NCBI GenBank assembly: GCA_037200525.1
Contig: JBBCGG010000001.1
Coordinates: forward strand, 1,530,501-1,594,500
Reading direction: 5' to 3'
Length of the DNA stretch: 64,000 nucleotides
Origin: Methylocella sp.
GTDB lineage: Bacteria; Pseudomonadota; Alphaproteobacteria; Rhizobiales; Beijerinckiaceae
The notes beneath the pieces are model-generated. The model did no database searches. It saw nothing but the letters and a program-made list of their open reading frames with translations, and was not told where the DNA came from. Both the position numbers and the translations under genes were made by a program. Shown piece after piece: positions 25,162-34,047 of the stretch. Position 1 is the stretch's first letter, and each line of letters opens with the position of its first letter.

Positions 25162-26742
25162 ATGTACGACATCATCATCCTAGGCGCCGGATCGTCAGGT
25201 TGCGTGATGGCCAATCGCCTTAGCGCAGATCCATCGCGAAAGGTGTTGGTGTTAGAAGCCGGCCGCGCCGCGCCGATCGCCTCGGATGTGCCCTCCGATT
25301 GGGTCACAATGTTCAACACGTCCTCCGATTGGGGATTCCATACCACTCCGCAGGAGGGGTGCCGCGGCCGCCGTATTTTCTGGCCCCGCGGAAAGATGGT
25401 TGGCGGCTCGGGCGCCCTAAACGCGATGATTTACATGCGCGGATTGCCCTCCGACTATGATGGCTGGGGGAAGCTTGGCTGTCCGAACTGGTCTTGGAAG
25501 GACGTGCTGCCTGTCTTCAAGATGTCGGAAGATAATCAACGTCTGCGCAATGACCCTTTGCATGGCGTTGGAGGCCCGCTGCACATCAGCGATCCGGCTT
25601 ATGTCGATCGCGGCGAGCGGATGTGGCTCGATGCCGCTCACGCCGCTGGATATCCCTATAATAAGGACTTCAACGGCGTCGAGCAGGAGGGCGTTGGCTT
25701 CTTTCAGTTCACCATCAAGGATGGCGAGCGTTGGGGAACAGGAAAGTCTTATCTCCGGCCGGCGCTCGAACGCCCGAATCTTACCGTGAAGACAGGCGTT
25801 CTCGTCACCCGCATTCTGATCGAGCGCGGGCGCGCAATCGGAGTCGAATATCTCGAAAAGGCGCAGCTCAATACCGCGCTGGCGGGCTCCGAGGTCGTCC
25901 TGACTTCCGGCGCGATCGGCTCGTGCCAGCTTCTGCTGCTGTCGGGCGTCGGACCGGCCGACGAATTACGTCAGGCGGAAGTCGATCCTGTTCATGACTT
26001 GCCTGGCGTCGGCAAGAACTTGCAGGATCACATCAACATCCCGATCACTTTCGGGACCAACGAAAAGATCGGCATCGGCGCGCTCACGCCCGAGGAGTGG
26101 GATAGCTCGTTCAATGCCTGGAAGGACAACCGTGCAGGTCTGCGCACATCCGCCTGGGTGGCGGCGGGGGGCCATGTTAAAAGCAGGCCCGATGTAGAAC
26201 CGGATATACAACTCTATGGCGCGCTGAGCAGTCACCGCGACTATGCTCGCTTTCTGCACTCCGGTTCGGGCGTGACGTTCCATTCGACGCTGCAGCGCCC
26301 GAACAGCCGCGGCGAGATCCGCTTGCGCTCCGCCGACCCCATCGAGGCGCCGATGATCGACCCTCGTTATTTCAGCAGCGATCCGACGGGCGCCGACCTC
26401 GCCACATTGGTCGAAGGCGTCCGCATCAGCCGCCGCATCGCGGCGCAAACGCCGTTGGCGGAGATCCTGACCGGCGAATTGTCGCCCAGCGCCGAATGCG
26501 AAAGCGACGCTGATATCGGCTATTACATCCGCGGCCATTGCACGACGCTGTACCATCCATCGAGCACCTGCCGGATGGGCGCGGACCCGATGGCCGTGGT
26601 CGATCCCTCCAACATGAAAGTGCATGGGCTGGAGGGGCTCCGCATCGCGGATGCTTCGGTCATCCCAAAAATGGTGTCAAGCAACATAAATGCTCCGACC
26701 ATCATGATCGCCGAACGCGCGGCCCAGATGATTTTGGGCTGA
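25162..26742 (+). CDS. GMC-family flavin alcohol dehydrogenase (choline dehydrogenase-like)
   Basis: A 526-residue FAD enzyme. The ADP-binding motif DIIILGAGSSGCVMANRLS is at the very N terminus, GMC signature 1 is PRGKMVGGSGALNAMIYMRG, signature 2 is TSGAIGSCQLLLLSGVGP, and the catalytic His region is YHPSSTCRMG. The family oxidises primary alcohols such as choline, polyethylene glycol ends or amino alcohols, passing electrons to quinone or an unknown acceptor. GAGGAGACC lies just before ATG 25162. It lies in the same run as the importer and amidohydrolase, so the imported compound or its product probably has a hydroxyl group. Confidence 0.92.
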   Translation: MYDIIILGAGSSGCVMANRLSADPSRKVLVLEAGRAAPIASDVPSDWVTMFNTSSDWGFHTTPQEGCRGRRIFWPRGKMVGGSGALNAMIYMRGLPSDYDGWGKLGCPNWSWKDVLPVFKMSEDNQRLRNDPLHGVGGPLHISDPAYVDRGERMWLDAAHAAGYPYNKDFNGVEQEGVGFFQFTIKDGERWGTGKSYLRPALERPNLTVKTGVLVTRILIERGRAIGVEYLEKAQLNTALAGSEVVLTSGAIGSCQLLLLSGVGPADELRQAEVDPVHDLPGVGKNLQDHINIPITFGTNEKIGIGALTPEEWDSSFNAWKDNRAGLRTSAWVAAGGHVKSRPDVEPDIQLYGALSSHRDYARFLHSGSGVTFHSTLQRPNSRGEIRLRSADPIEAPMIDPRYFSSDPTGADLATLVEGVRISRRIAAQTPLAEILTGELSPSAECESDADIGYYIRGHCTTLYHPSSTCRMGADPMAVVDPSNMKVHGLEGLRIADASVIPKMVSSNINAPTIMIAERAAQMILG

Positions 26743-26764
26743 ACTGAAGCAGGCGGGAGGAGCC

Positions 26765-27862
26765 ATGACGACGGGTTGGAATTTTCACGAACTCTACCTT
26801 TGGCACGACACCGGCAATGCGGCGACCTTTTTCCCGCCGGGCCTCACGATCGAGCCCGGCGAACATGCCGAGAACGCCTCCCCCAAGAGACGTTTTCGTA
26901 ACCTTATGGAGGTGTCGGGGCTACTTGAAAAGCTAACCCCCATCTCATCGGTTTCGGTCAGCGAGGAAGGCCTCGCGCTGTTCCATACGAAGGACTACAT
27001 CGCCCGCATCAAGACCTTGAGCGCGGACCGAGGCGGCGACGCCAGTCACCTCACGCCATTCGGCCGCGGCAGTTTTGAGATCGCGATCCTTTCGGTGGGC
27101 GGAGCGGTCGCGCTGTTCGATGCAGTCGCCGCCGGGCGCGTCAGCAACGGCTATGCTCTCGTGAGGCCGCCAGGCCATCATGCCGAGCGCGACAGAGGCC
27201 TCGGATTCTGCCTGTTCGGCAATGTAGCGATCGCTATCATGAAGATGCGGGCGACCCATAAAGTCGGCCGGATCGCCGTGGTGGATTGGGACGTGCATCA
27301 TGGCAATGGAACGCAGCAGGCTTTCTACAGCGATCCTGAGACATTGACGATCTCACTCCATCAGGATGGCCTTTTTCCGCTGACTTCAGGCACGCTGGCC
27401 GAGCGCGGCGAGGGCCCCGGCGAGGGCTTCAACATCAATGTTCCATTGCCTCCCGGAACGGGGGCCGGAGCCTATTTCGCCGCATTTGAGCGCATTGTCC
27501 TGCCGGCTCTGAGACGTTTCAGGCCGGAGATGATCGTGGTTTGCTCGGGTTTTGATGCTTCCGCCCTTGACCCGCTCGGGCGGATGATGCTCCACAGCGA
27601 AGCGTACCGCGCGATGACCAAAATGCTGATGGAGGCGGCGGATGATCTCTGCCGCGGGCGCTTGGCCCTTTCTCACGAAGGCGGCTATTCGGCGAGCTAT
27701 GTTCCTTATTGCGGCTTGGCGGTCATGGAGCAATTGAGCGGGATAAAAACAGGCGTCGAGGACCCGTTCATGGGCAATTTCGGGAGCTATCCAGGACAGG
27801 AAATGCTTGCGCACCAGGAGGCTGCGATCAAAAGGGCCGCTCACGCCGTGGATGGACTGTAA
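26765..27862 (+). CDS. Histone-deacetylase-superfamily amidohydrolase (acetylpolyamine/acyl-amide type)
   Basis: A 365-residue class II HDAC-like zinc hydrolase. RPPGHHAERDRGLGFC (around 138) contains the tandem catalytic His, VVDWDVHHGNGTQ (around 175) supplies the zinc-binding Asp/His, and CSGFDAS (around 260) gives the third zinc ligand Asp. The Tyr-containing loop is replaced by SHEGGYSASY near residue 305. Bacterial members deacetylate acetylpolyamines or other short acyl amides. The gene starts 22 bases after the GMC dehydrogenase with GGCGGGAGGAGCC just upstream. It would turn an N-acyl amine into a free amine suitable for the copper amine oxidase. Confidence 0.92.
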   Translation: MTTGWNFHELYLWHDTGNAATFFPPGLTIEPGEHAENASPKRRFRNLMEVSGLLEKLTPISSVSVSEEGLALFHTKDYIARIKTLSADRGGDASHLTPFGRGSFEIAILSVGGAVALFDAVAAGRVSNGYALVRPPGHHAERDRGLGFCLFGNVAIAIMKMRATHKVGRIAVVDWDVHHGNGTQQAFYSDPETLTISLHQDGLFPLTSGTLAERGEGPGEGFNINVPLPPGTGAGAYFAAFERIVLPALRRFRPEMIVVCSGFDASALDPLGRMMLHSEAYRAMTKMLMEAADDLCRGRLALSHEGGYSASYVPYCGLAVMEQLSGIKTGVEDPFMGNFGSYPGQEMLAHQEAAIKRAAHAVDGL

Positions 27863-27959
27863 ACCGGCTCGTCCCGGCGCGCGGCCAGCTGATTATTGAC
27901 TGCCATTTTCTGCCGTACCATGTTTGCCGCCGGACGGGCGGCAAAGAGGCGTCCGACTC

Positions 27960-28643
27960 ATGCTGGGCGGCCTTGGGGGGTGGATCGCGATCTTGACAGA
28001 GCGGAGCGATGAGCGGCGTCCTCTACGACCGACGCCGAAGAGCGTCGAAACACGTTCGCGAATCGTCAAAGGCGCTCTTCAGGCGCTTGAGCGCAACGGG
28101 ATTGGCGAGACCACTACGCGGAAAATTGCCTTCGAGGCTAAAGTCCGCCTCGCAACTTTGCATTATCACTTCGAGAGCAAAGAAGCGGTTCTGCTCTCTG
28201 TTCTCGAAGAGCTTTTGTCAGAACTCACCTTAACGTTGCGCAAAGGCAGCCAGAAGCACGAGCGGCTGCCCGATCGCATCGCCAAGATTGTGCAGACGGC
28301 ACGGGGGTATGCAGAGCGTACGCGCGCGAAGCAGATCGTACAATTCGAGCTCACCCTGTACGCGCTTCGGACCAAAGGCAGCGAATGGCTCGCCACCCGC
28401 CAATATGACGCCTATGTCGCCGCCTATGCGGCGTTGTTGACGACCAACACCGATCCCATCCTCCCACAAGCGCAGTCGCGCGAATTGAGCCGCTTCATTC
28501 TGGCTGGAATCGACGGGTTGATCCTGCAAGATCTCGCCGGCGTCCATCGACGCCACACCAAGCTCGGCGTTACGGCCTTGATCGCCGCGGCTCAGTCGCG
28601 TGCGGAGGCGTTCGCGGCGCCGATTTCTCGACCTGGCAGTTAG
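27960..28643 (+). CDS. TetR-family transcriptional regulator
   Basis: About 227 residues. The N-terminal HTH is clear: VETRSRIVKGALQALERNGIGETTTRKIAFEAKVRLATLHYHFESKEAVLLSVL, where LHYHF is the family's recognition-helix end. The C-terminal ligand domain is TetR-like (FILAGIDGLILQDLAG). It follows the amidohydrolase by 97 bases in the same direction and is a likely local regulator of the amine/amide genes. The start is uncertain: ATG 27960 gives a 30-residue basic lead, and later non-ATG starts are possible. Confidence 0.88.
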   Translation: MLGGLGGWIAILTERSDERRPLRPTPKSVETRSRIVKGALQALERNGIGETTTRKIAFEAKVRLATLHYHFESKEAVLLSVLEELLSELTLTLRKGSQKHERLPDRIAKIVQTARGYAERTRAKQIVQFELTLYALRTKGSEWLATRQYDAYVAAYAALLTTNTDPILPQAQSRELSRFILAGIDGLILQDLAGVHRRHTKLGVTALIAAAQSRAEAFAAPISRPGS

Positions 28644-28665
28644 CGCTCCCGCGCGGCGCTCTTCC

Positions 28666-29619
28666 TCAAACATCGAACAAAGCATCGCGGCGCTCTGGCG
28701 TCACGACGGCAAAACTCTCGGGATCGCTACCGCGAAACAGCGATGCGAAAATATGGATCAATTTCTCAACGTTGCGCGGCTTCATAGGCCCATATAGGTC
28801 GGCGATCTGGAGAACGGGGGCCGGAAGCGCACCTGAAAGCGGCACTCGAACAACATTGGCGCTATCTACATTAGCGGCGCTGATTGGGCGCATGTTTAAG
28901 ATCGCCGCGCCGAACCCGGCGGCGACCGCGCTGCGAACCGTTTCGTAGGATCGCGAGCGGAAGCTGACTGTAGGCGTCACGCCGTAGGGATCGAAAAGCG
29001 AAAGAAGATACGTAACAGTCAGAGGCAGATCGAGAAGGACCAAAGGGTAAGGCGCGAGATCCGGGATCGACAGACTTCGGGCATCGGCCAAAGGGTGATC
29101 GGCGGGCAACATAACATGCGCGGGCACCCGGCATATCGGCGTGATATGGGCGTTGAAGCGCGGACCAATATCATAGGTGATGACGATGTCGACGAGGCCC
29201 CGTTTCAGCCAGTCCGACAATTGCGTCTGATCCCCTTCGAACAAAGCTACTTCGATTGGTCCCACTGCTTTGGTAAACCGAACCAAACCTTCGATCACGA
29301 ACAGGGGACCGAAGGGTTCAAAGCAGCCGATGCGAACGGATTGGGTTTCCGCTTGCAACAGCCCAATTTGACGTTGAAAATCCGTCTCGGCCGCCAGCAG
29401 ATACCGGCCGGCAGCCACGAAGCGTTCGCCGCTCGGCGTTAATTGAATGCCGTTAGCTCGACGGCGATCGAAGATCCGGGCGCCGAGGCTCGCTTCGGCG
29501 CTTTCAATGGCTGCGAGGATCGATGAAGGCGAAATGCGCAACGCGCGCGACGCCGCCTGTATAGAACCGCAGTCGGCGACCGAACAGACATATTGTACTT
29601 GGCGGAGAGAGAGATTCAT
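28666..29619 (-). CDS. LysR-family transcriptional regulator
   Basis: About 317 residues. Winged HTH: MNLSLRQVQYVCSVADCGSIQAASRALRISPSSILAAIESAEASLGARIF. The substrate domain follows from residue 90 (SVRIGCFEPFGPLFV, VDIVITYDIG, VAAGFGAAILNMRP). ATG 29619 fits the family's N terminus; the frame extends to 29646 but that adds unrelated residues. It is divergent from the aldehyde dehydrogenase at 29978 and convergent with the TetR gene, 22 bases apart. It probably controls the aldehyde dehydrogenase or the whole cluster. Confidence 0.92.
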   Translation of the reverse strand: MNLSLRQVQYVCSVADCGSIQAASRALRISPSSILAAIESAEASLGARIFDRRRANGIQLTPSGERFVAAGRYLLAAETDFQRQIGLLQAETQSVRIGCFEPFGPLFVIEGLVRFTKAVGPIEVALFEGDQTQLSDWLKRGLVDIVITYDIGPRFNAHITPICRVPAHVMLPADHPLADARSLSIPDLAPYPLVLLDLPLTVTYLLSLFDPYGVTPTVSFRSRSYETVRSAVAAGFGAAILNMRPISAANVDSANVVRVPLSGALPAPVLQIADLYGPMKPRNVEKLIHIFASLFRGSDPESFAVVTPERRDALFDV

Positions 29620-29977
29620 GTTCGTGGTCCACGCGCGAGATTTCAATAATCGAGCGTCAACAGCACATTCCGCTTTTATTCCGATTAAGCAAGCGAGCCT
29701 GGGCTAGAGCGGCCCAGTTCCATGATTCATTTTTTGGCTTGCGGCGATTCCGCTGTTTTGCGGCGGCGGTGGAACACCGGCGAGCCATGCCTCTGCTGGA
29801 GTTGCACGAGGCCGAGGATCGAAAAAAAGTTCAACGAAAGGACGATCCGATAGTTGCGCGTCAAATGCGAAGGGATCATTCTGGGAGCAGTGCAGTTTCT
29901 GCACAGTCTCAGTCATCCGCGCATCGCCGAGCCGATTCTGGCGTTTCACGCGGCGCTCAAAACCTCGGAGCAACAGC
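29620..29977. other. Divergent intergenic region between LysR gene and aldehyde dehydrogenase gene (358 bases)
   Basis: No convincing gene. It should hold the divergent promoters and a LysR site. The sequence CTAGAGCGGCC at 29704-29714 is also one arm of the hairpin at 32786-32814. CGGAGC just before ATG 29978 serves as ribosome site for the aldehyde dehydrogenase. Confidence 0.5.
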
Positions 29978-31501
29978 ATGAATATCAATGTCAACCCCCC
30001 TTCGTCGCAAGGGTTGATTCCGGTCGCGATCCGCGAATGGCTATCCAAGACGCGCCCGATGCTTATTGACGGCCAGTGGGTCCAGGCGCAGTCAGGCCGC
30101 ACGTTTGACGTGTTCGATCCTGCGACCGGCGAGACCATCGCAAAGGTTGCGGAAGGCGACAAGGCGGACATCGATCTCGCCGTGAAAGCCGCGCGCCGGG
30201 CATTCGATACGGGACCGTGGGGGCGCATGAGCCCATCTGAGCGCGGACGGATCATCCATAAGATCGGAGATCTGATCCTCGAGCACGCTGACGAATTGGC
30301 GACGCTGGAATCGCTCGATAATGGCAAGCCAAAGTCGGTTGCGCGCGCGGCCGATATCGTTGGGTCTGCCGACATGTTTCATTATATGTCGGGTTGGACG
30401 ACAAAAATAGAAGGCAAGACGATCCCGATTTCGGCGCTCACGGCCCCAGGCATGGATCTGGTCTCCATGACGCGGATGGAGCCGGTTGGCGTCGTTGGCC
30501 AGATCATTCCGTGGAATTTCCCGCTGTTGATGGCCGCGTGGAAGCTGGCGCCGGCGCTTGCGACAGGTTGCACAGTGGTGCTGAAGGTGGCGGAAGAAAC
30601 GCCCCTGTCGGCTTTGCGCCTGGGCGAGCTGATGCTCGAAGCTGGGTTGCCTGCGGGCGTCGTCAATATTGTGCCGGGCTTTGGCGAGACTGCCGGGGCC
30701 GCGCTCTCTGCGCATCCCGACGTCAACAAAATCGCCTTCACCGGCTCGACCGAGGTAGGCAAGTTGATCGTTCAGGCCGCATCGCGCGACCTCAAGAAAG
30801 TAAGTCTGGAGCTGGGCGGCAAATCGCCGAACATCGTGCTGGGCGACGCCGATATCGAGCGCGCGATTGCCGGCGCAACGGCTGCGATTTTCTTCAACCA
30901 CGGTCAATGCTGCAACGCCGGTTCGCGGCTCTTCGTGCAGAAAAATATCTTTGACAAAGTTGTCGAGGGCGTCGCCGCCGAAGCAAGCAAGATCAAGCTT
31001 GGTCACGGCCTGCTGGACGATACGCAAATGGGTCCGCTCGTTTCTCGGGTCCAGTATGATCGGGTTACTGGCTACCTCGCTTCCGGCCGGCAAGAGGGCG
31101 CTCGTCCGCTGTGCGGCGGGCAGGGCGCTGGGGGCCCCGGATACTTTGTGCCGCCAACCGTGCTTGTCGACACCAATCCCAACATGAAAGTGGTGCGTGA
31201 GGAGATTTTTGGCCCGGTGCTCGTCGCGACGCCTTTCGATGAGGTTGATGACGCCTTGATCGCGGAAGCCAATAACACCGTCTACGGCTTGGCCGCTGGG
31301 GTGTGGTCGGGCAACACGGGCCGCGCACAGCAAATCGCGAACCGACTGCAGGCTGGAACGGTGTGGATCAATTGCTACCACATCTTCGATGCGGCTCTGC
31401 CCTTCGGCGGCTATAAGCAGTCCGGCTGGGGCCGGGAAATGGGCCAAGCCGTGCTCTCGAACTACCTCGAGACCAAGGCCATCACGATCCGTCTCGACTA
31501 G
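29978..31501 (+). CDS. NAD(P)-dependent aldehyde dehydrogenase (betaine/gamma-aminobutyraldehyde type)
   Basis: A 507-residue ALDH-superfamily enzyme. The Rossmann region includes IIPWNFPLLMAAWKLAPALATGC and NIVPGFGETAGAAL, FTGSTEVGKLI and the Glu motif LELGGKSPNIV. The nucleophile is C312 in FFNHGQCCNAGSR, and the end has FGGYKQSGWGREMG. It oxidises aldehydes to carboxylates. It could take the aldehyde formed by the copper amine oxidase or by the GMC dehydrogenase. It is transcribed alone under a divergent LysR gene. Close relatives act on betaine aldehyde or aminoaldehydes; the substrate is not readable from sequence. Confidence 0.94.
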   Translation: MNINVNPPSSQGLIPVAIREWLSKTRPMLIDGQWVQAQSGRTFDVFDPATGETIAKVAEGDKADIDLAVKAARRAFDTGPWGRMSPSERGRIIHKIGDLILEHADELATLESLDNGKPKSVARAADIVGSADMFHYMSGWTTKIEGKTIPISALTAPGMDLVSMTRMEPVGVVGQIIPWNFPLLMAAWKLAPALATGCTVVLKVAEETPLSALRLGELMLEAGLPAGVVNIVPGFGETAGAALSAHPDVNKIAFTGSTEVGKLIVQAASRDLKKVSLELGGKSPNIVLGDADIERAIAGATAAIFFNHGQCCNAGSRLFVQKNIFDKVVEGVAAEASKIKLGHGLLDDTQMGPLVSRVQYDRVTGYLASGRQEGARPLCGGQGAGGPGYFVPPTVLVDTNPNMKVVREEIFGPVLVATPFDEVDDALIAEANNTVYGLAAGVWSGNTGRAQQIANRLQAGTVWINCYHIFDAALPFGGYKQSGWGREMGQAVLSNYLETKAITIRLD

Positions 31502-31574
31502 GTCAAGCGGGGCAAACTGTGATAAGCATGGGATGCCCCAGGCCGAGGGTGTCGGCCCCAAGGGAGTGACGCAA

Positions 31575-31775
31575 ATGCGCTACATTCTTGCGGTGATCTT
31601 CGTTTGCGCGATCGACGTGCCCGTAGCGCCGGCTCTGCCAGCGGTCGGCCCCGCTTCGCTTTCAGCGGCGAGAGAGGACTCAGTGGTGCAGGTGGTCAGG
31701 CGCCGCCCGCACTCCAATCGTCATAGCCGCAGAGAAGACGGCATCCATCCTTTGGTCGGGAGCGGCGATTACTGA
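31575..31775 (+). CDS. Small exported hypothetical protein
   Basis: A 66-residue product whose first 25 residues form a signal peptide (MRYILAVIFVCAIDVPVAPALPA), followed by a short, basic, His/Arg-rich tail (RRRPHSNRHSRRED). AGGGAG at 31561-31566 is a good ribosome site with 8-base spacing. I do not recognise a family. The gene stands alone, 73 bases after the aldehyde dehydrogenase, with a hairpin just behind it. Confidence 0.45.
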   Translation: MRYILAVIFVCAIDVPVAPALPAVGPASLSAAREDSVVQVVRRRPHSNRHSRREDGIHPLVGSGDY

Positions 31776-31784
31776 ATCGGGGTT

Positions 31785-31828
31785 GAAGCCGCCGCAAAAG
31801 TCCGGATTTTCGTGAACGCGGCGGCTTC
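31785..31828. terminator. Inverted repeat downstream of the small exported protein gene
   Basis: GAAGCCGCCGC (31785-31795) and GCGGCGGCTTC (31818-31828) are perfect 11-base arms with a 22-base loop, starting 10 bases after the stop at 31775. No T-run follows, so it could be a factor-assisted terminator or an mRNA-stabilising hairpin. Confidence 0.4.
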
Positions 31829-32017
31829 TGGCGCGAGTGCAATTACGTTCTTGGCCAATTAAATTGCGCTTGCAAAGCATGGCTCCCCAATGAAATCAAT
31901 TTGTAACATGGCGTAGATTAAGTCGACTTCGTCGGGTCGCTCCATTGCGTGGCCGGCTGCCCCTTCGAAGGCGAACGGGGGCTCTTGTCCGAATTCCGAT
32001 TAGCATAGGGTTTACGA

Positions 32018-32758
32018 ATGAGTGATGGATTGAAAGACAAGGTTGCGCTCGTTACTGGCGCTTCGCGTGGCATTGGCGCGGCAATAGCAAAGCGGCTTGC
32101 AGAGGACGGCGCCGCGGTCGCCATCACCTATGCGGCGCAAGCCGACAAAGCAGACGAAGTTGTGCGCGCCATTAAAGCTGCGGGCGGCAAAGCGCTGGCG
32201 ATCCGGGCGGACGCCGCGGACGCCGCCGCCGTTCGGAGCGCGGTCACAAAAACGGTCGAAGCCTTCGGCCGTTTGGATGTGCTCGTCAACAATGCGGGTC
32301 TTGGCCTCGGGGGCCCGCTGGATCAATTCAGTTTGGAAGACTTCGACCGGCTCATGGCGGTTAACGTCCGCGGGCTTTTTGTCGCCGCTCAGGAAGCCAT
32401 CAAGCACATGCATGAAGGCGGCCGCATTATCAACATCGGCAGCATCGCCGCCGATACGGCGCCGATGGTTGGATTCGCGGCCTATTCAGCGAGCAAGGGC
32501 GCCGTCGCGAGCATGACGCGCGGATGGGCGCGGGATCTCGGTTCTCGCGGGATCACGGTCAACAATGTGCAGCCCGGCCCGATCGACACCGATATGAATC
32601 CGGCGGACGGACAGTTCGGCGACGTCATGAGGGGATGGACTTCTTTGAATCGATACGGGACCAGCAAAGAGGTTGCCGCTCTCGTGTCGTATCTCGCGAG
32701 CCCTGAGGCGGCCTTTGTGACCGGCGCCAGCATCGATATCGACGGCGGAGTCGTGTAA
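32018..32758 (+). CDS. Short-chain dehydrogenase/reductase (3-oxoacyl-ACP reductase-like)
   Basis: A 246-residue classical SDR. The cofactor motif is VTGASRGIGAAIAKRL near residue 13, followed by NNAG (VLVNNAGLGLGG). The catalytic Ser lies in INIGSIAADTAP, and the Tyr/Lys pair is in AAYSASKGAVASMTRG. The C terminus VTGASIDIDGGVV is typical. An arginine-free first beta-turn region after the second strand (TYAAQADKAD) fits NADP preference weakly. The substrate is unknown. The neighbouring LysR remnant on the opposite strand may once have regulated it. Confidence 0.9.
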   Translation: MSDGLKDKVALVTGASRGIGAAIAKRLAEDGAAVAITYAAQADKADEVVRAIKAAGGKALAIRADAADAAAVRSAVTKTVEAFGRLDVLVNNAGLGLGGPLDQFSLEDFDRLMAVNVRGLFVAAQEAIKHMHEGGRIINIGSIAADTAPMVGFAAYSASKGAVASMTRGWARDLGSRGITVNNVQPGPIDTDMNPADGQFGDVMRGWTSLNRYGTSKEVAALVSYLASPEAAFVTGASIDIDGGVV

Positions 32759-32785
32759 AGCCGCATCCTCGCGGGCTTATTTTCC

Positions 32786-32814
32786 GCTAGAGCGGCCAAC
32801 TCGGCCGCTCTAGC
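32786..32814. terminator. Bidirectional hairpin between convergent genes
   Basis: GCTAGAGCGGCC and GGCCGCTCTAGC are perfect 12-base arms with an AACTC loop, 27 bases after the dehydrogenase stop and 13 before the end of the converging LysR remnant. The position suits a bidirectional terminator, though T-runs are weak. Confidence 0.5.
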
Positions 32815-32827
32815 CTTCCGTAGGTCT

Positions 32828-33164
32828 CTACGCCGATTTCTTCAACAATCGTCCGAACGCGCTGGGCAGATCGATCCGGGTCGGACCCGAAGGCTCGTGG
32901 CGGCCGCTGCTGAGAACGCCTTCGCCCCGATCAAGTTCGGCGAGGGCTGCGATGCAATGCTCCAACCATGTCTCGCCATCGGAGGTCAACGTCAGCCGCC
33001 GCGTTGTGCGATGGAGCAGATTCGCGCCAAGGCGCGTCTCGAGCCTCGATACGGCGCGACCGACCGCCGATTTTGGTGACGCCCAATTCCGAGGCCGCCA
33101 TCGTGAAGCTACCCAGCCGGGCGACGGCGACGAATTCCGCAATGCCATCAAATCGAGCACTCAT
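32828..33164 (-). pseudogene. Decayed LysR-family regulator (frameshift and C-terminal loss)
   Basis: Two frames together spell one LysR DNA-binding domain. MSARFDGIAEFVAVARLGSF.. up to ELGVTK lies in the frame starting at 33164. SAVGRAVSRLETRLGANLL..RTTRRLTLT continues in the frame ending at 32828. The change of frame falls in the AAAA run at 33071-33074, consistent with one extra base. The protein would also stop after about 112 residues (AFGRLLKKSA), losing the whole ligand-binding domain. It lies beside an insertion sequence whose left end is only 50 bases from its start, so the locus is probably no longer functional. Confidence 0.85.
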
Positions 33165-33214
33165 GCGATTATTGTAGCTCGGCGCAATACAATCAGTCGA
33201 GTTCCGTAGGGCTA

Positions 33215-34047
33215 GGCTCAGGACTCATTGATTGAGATAGAAGAGGACGGCGGCTGCGATGCAGATGGCGGAGAAGAAGGTGTGGGCGCATCGATCATAG
33301 CGGGTTGCGATGCGCCGCCAGTCCTTGAGCTTGGCGAACATGTTCTCGATTTTGTGACGCTGGCGGTAGAGCGTCTTGTCATAGGCAATGGGAAGCTTGC
33401 GGCTTCTGGTTGGCGGGATGCAGGGCTCGACGCCCCTGGCCTTCAGCGCGGCGCGGAACCAGTTGCTGTCGTAGCCCCTGTCGGCGATCAACATTGAAGC
33501 GGGCGGTAAAGCCTTGAGCATCAGCCGCGCGCCCTTGTGGTCGCTCATCTGACCCTCCGAGAGCAACATGACGAGGGGCTTGCCGGCGCCGTCGCAAACG
33601 ACGTGGAGCTTCGAGTTCAGTCCGCCTTTCGTGCGCCCGATACGGCGGGGAAGAGCCCCTTTTTGAGCAGGCTCGCCGCTGTGCGATGCGCCTTCAGATG
33701 CGTGGCGTCGATCATGATGCGCTCGGGCTTTGGACCTTCGCCAGCGAGCGCGGCGAATATGCGGTCGAAGACGCCGAGCCGGCTCCAGCGGATGAAGCGA
33801 TTGTAAAGCGTCTTGTGCGGCCCGTAATCCTTGGGCGCATCTTTCCATTGCAGGCCGTTGCGGATCACATAGACGATTCCGCTGACCACCCGACGGTCGT
33901 CAACCCGCGGAACGCCATGCGACAGAGGAAAATGCGGCGCAAGCCGCGCCATCTGCCGCTCGCCCAACAAAAACAAATCACTCATCCCAGCCTCCCCATG
34001 CGGAGACCAGGAATCACATCTCAGGCAAATTTAATAGGTCCTGAGCC
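33215..34047 (-). mobile_element. Complete IS5-family (IS427-type) insertion sequence, 833 bp
   Basis: The ends are GGCTCAGGACTCATT at 33215 and its near-inverted copy AATAGGTCCTGAGCC ending at 34047, 13 of 15 positions matching. Both are flanked by TA (33213-33214 and 34048-34049), the target duplication expected for the IS427 group. The element is filled by one transposase read in two frames on the minus strand. The ends and both frames look intact, so it may still be active. Confidence 0.93.
33225..33985 (-). CDS. IS427-type DDE transposase, read in two overlapping frames
   Basis: The first frame (33617-33985) starts MSDLFLLGERQMARLAPHF and carries the first catalytic Asp in IMIDATHLKAHR. 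The second frame (stop at 33225) carries ADRGYDSNWF with the second Asp and the Glu in RQRHKIENMFAKLKDWRRIATRYDR. The frames join near LLKKGLF at A5G4 (CTCAAAAAGGGGCTC, complement of 33656-33664), a slippery-type run, so a programmed frameshift would produce the full-length DDE enzyme. This organisation is normal for the group and need not mean decay. Confidence 0.92.

Noticed and set aside
30092-31561. 489-residue open frame on the minus strand
   Set aside because: It lies wholly opposite the well-supported aldehyde dehydrogenase, has no family resemblance, and its composition is Arg/His-rich as expected for the antisense of a high-GC gene.
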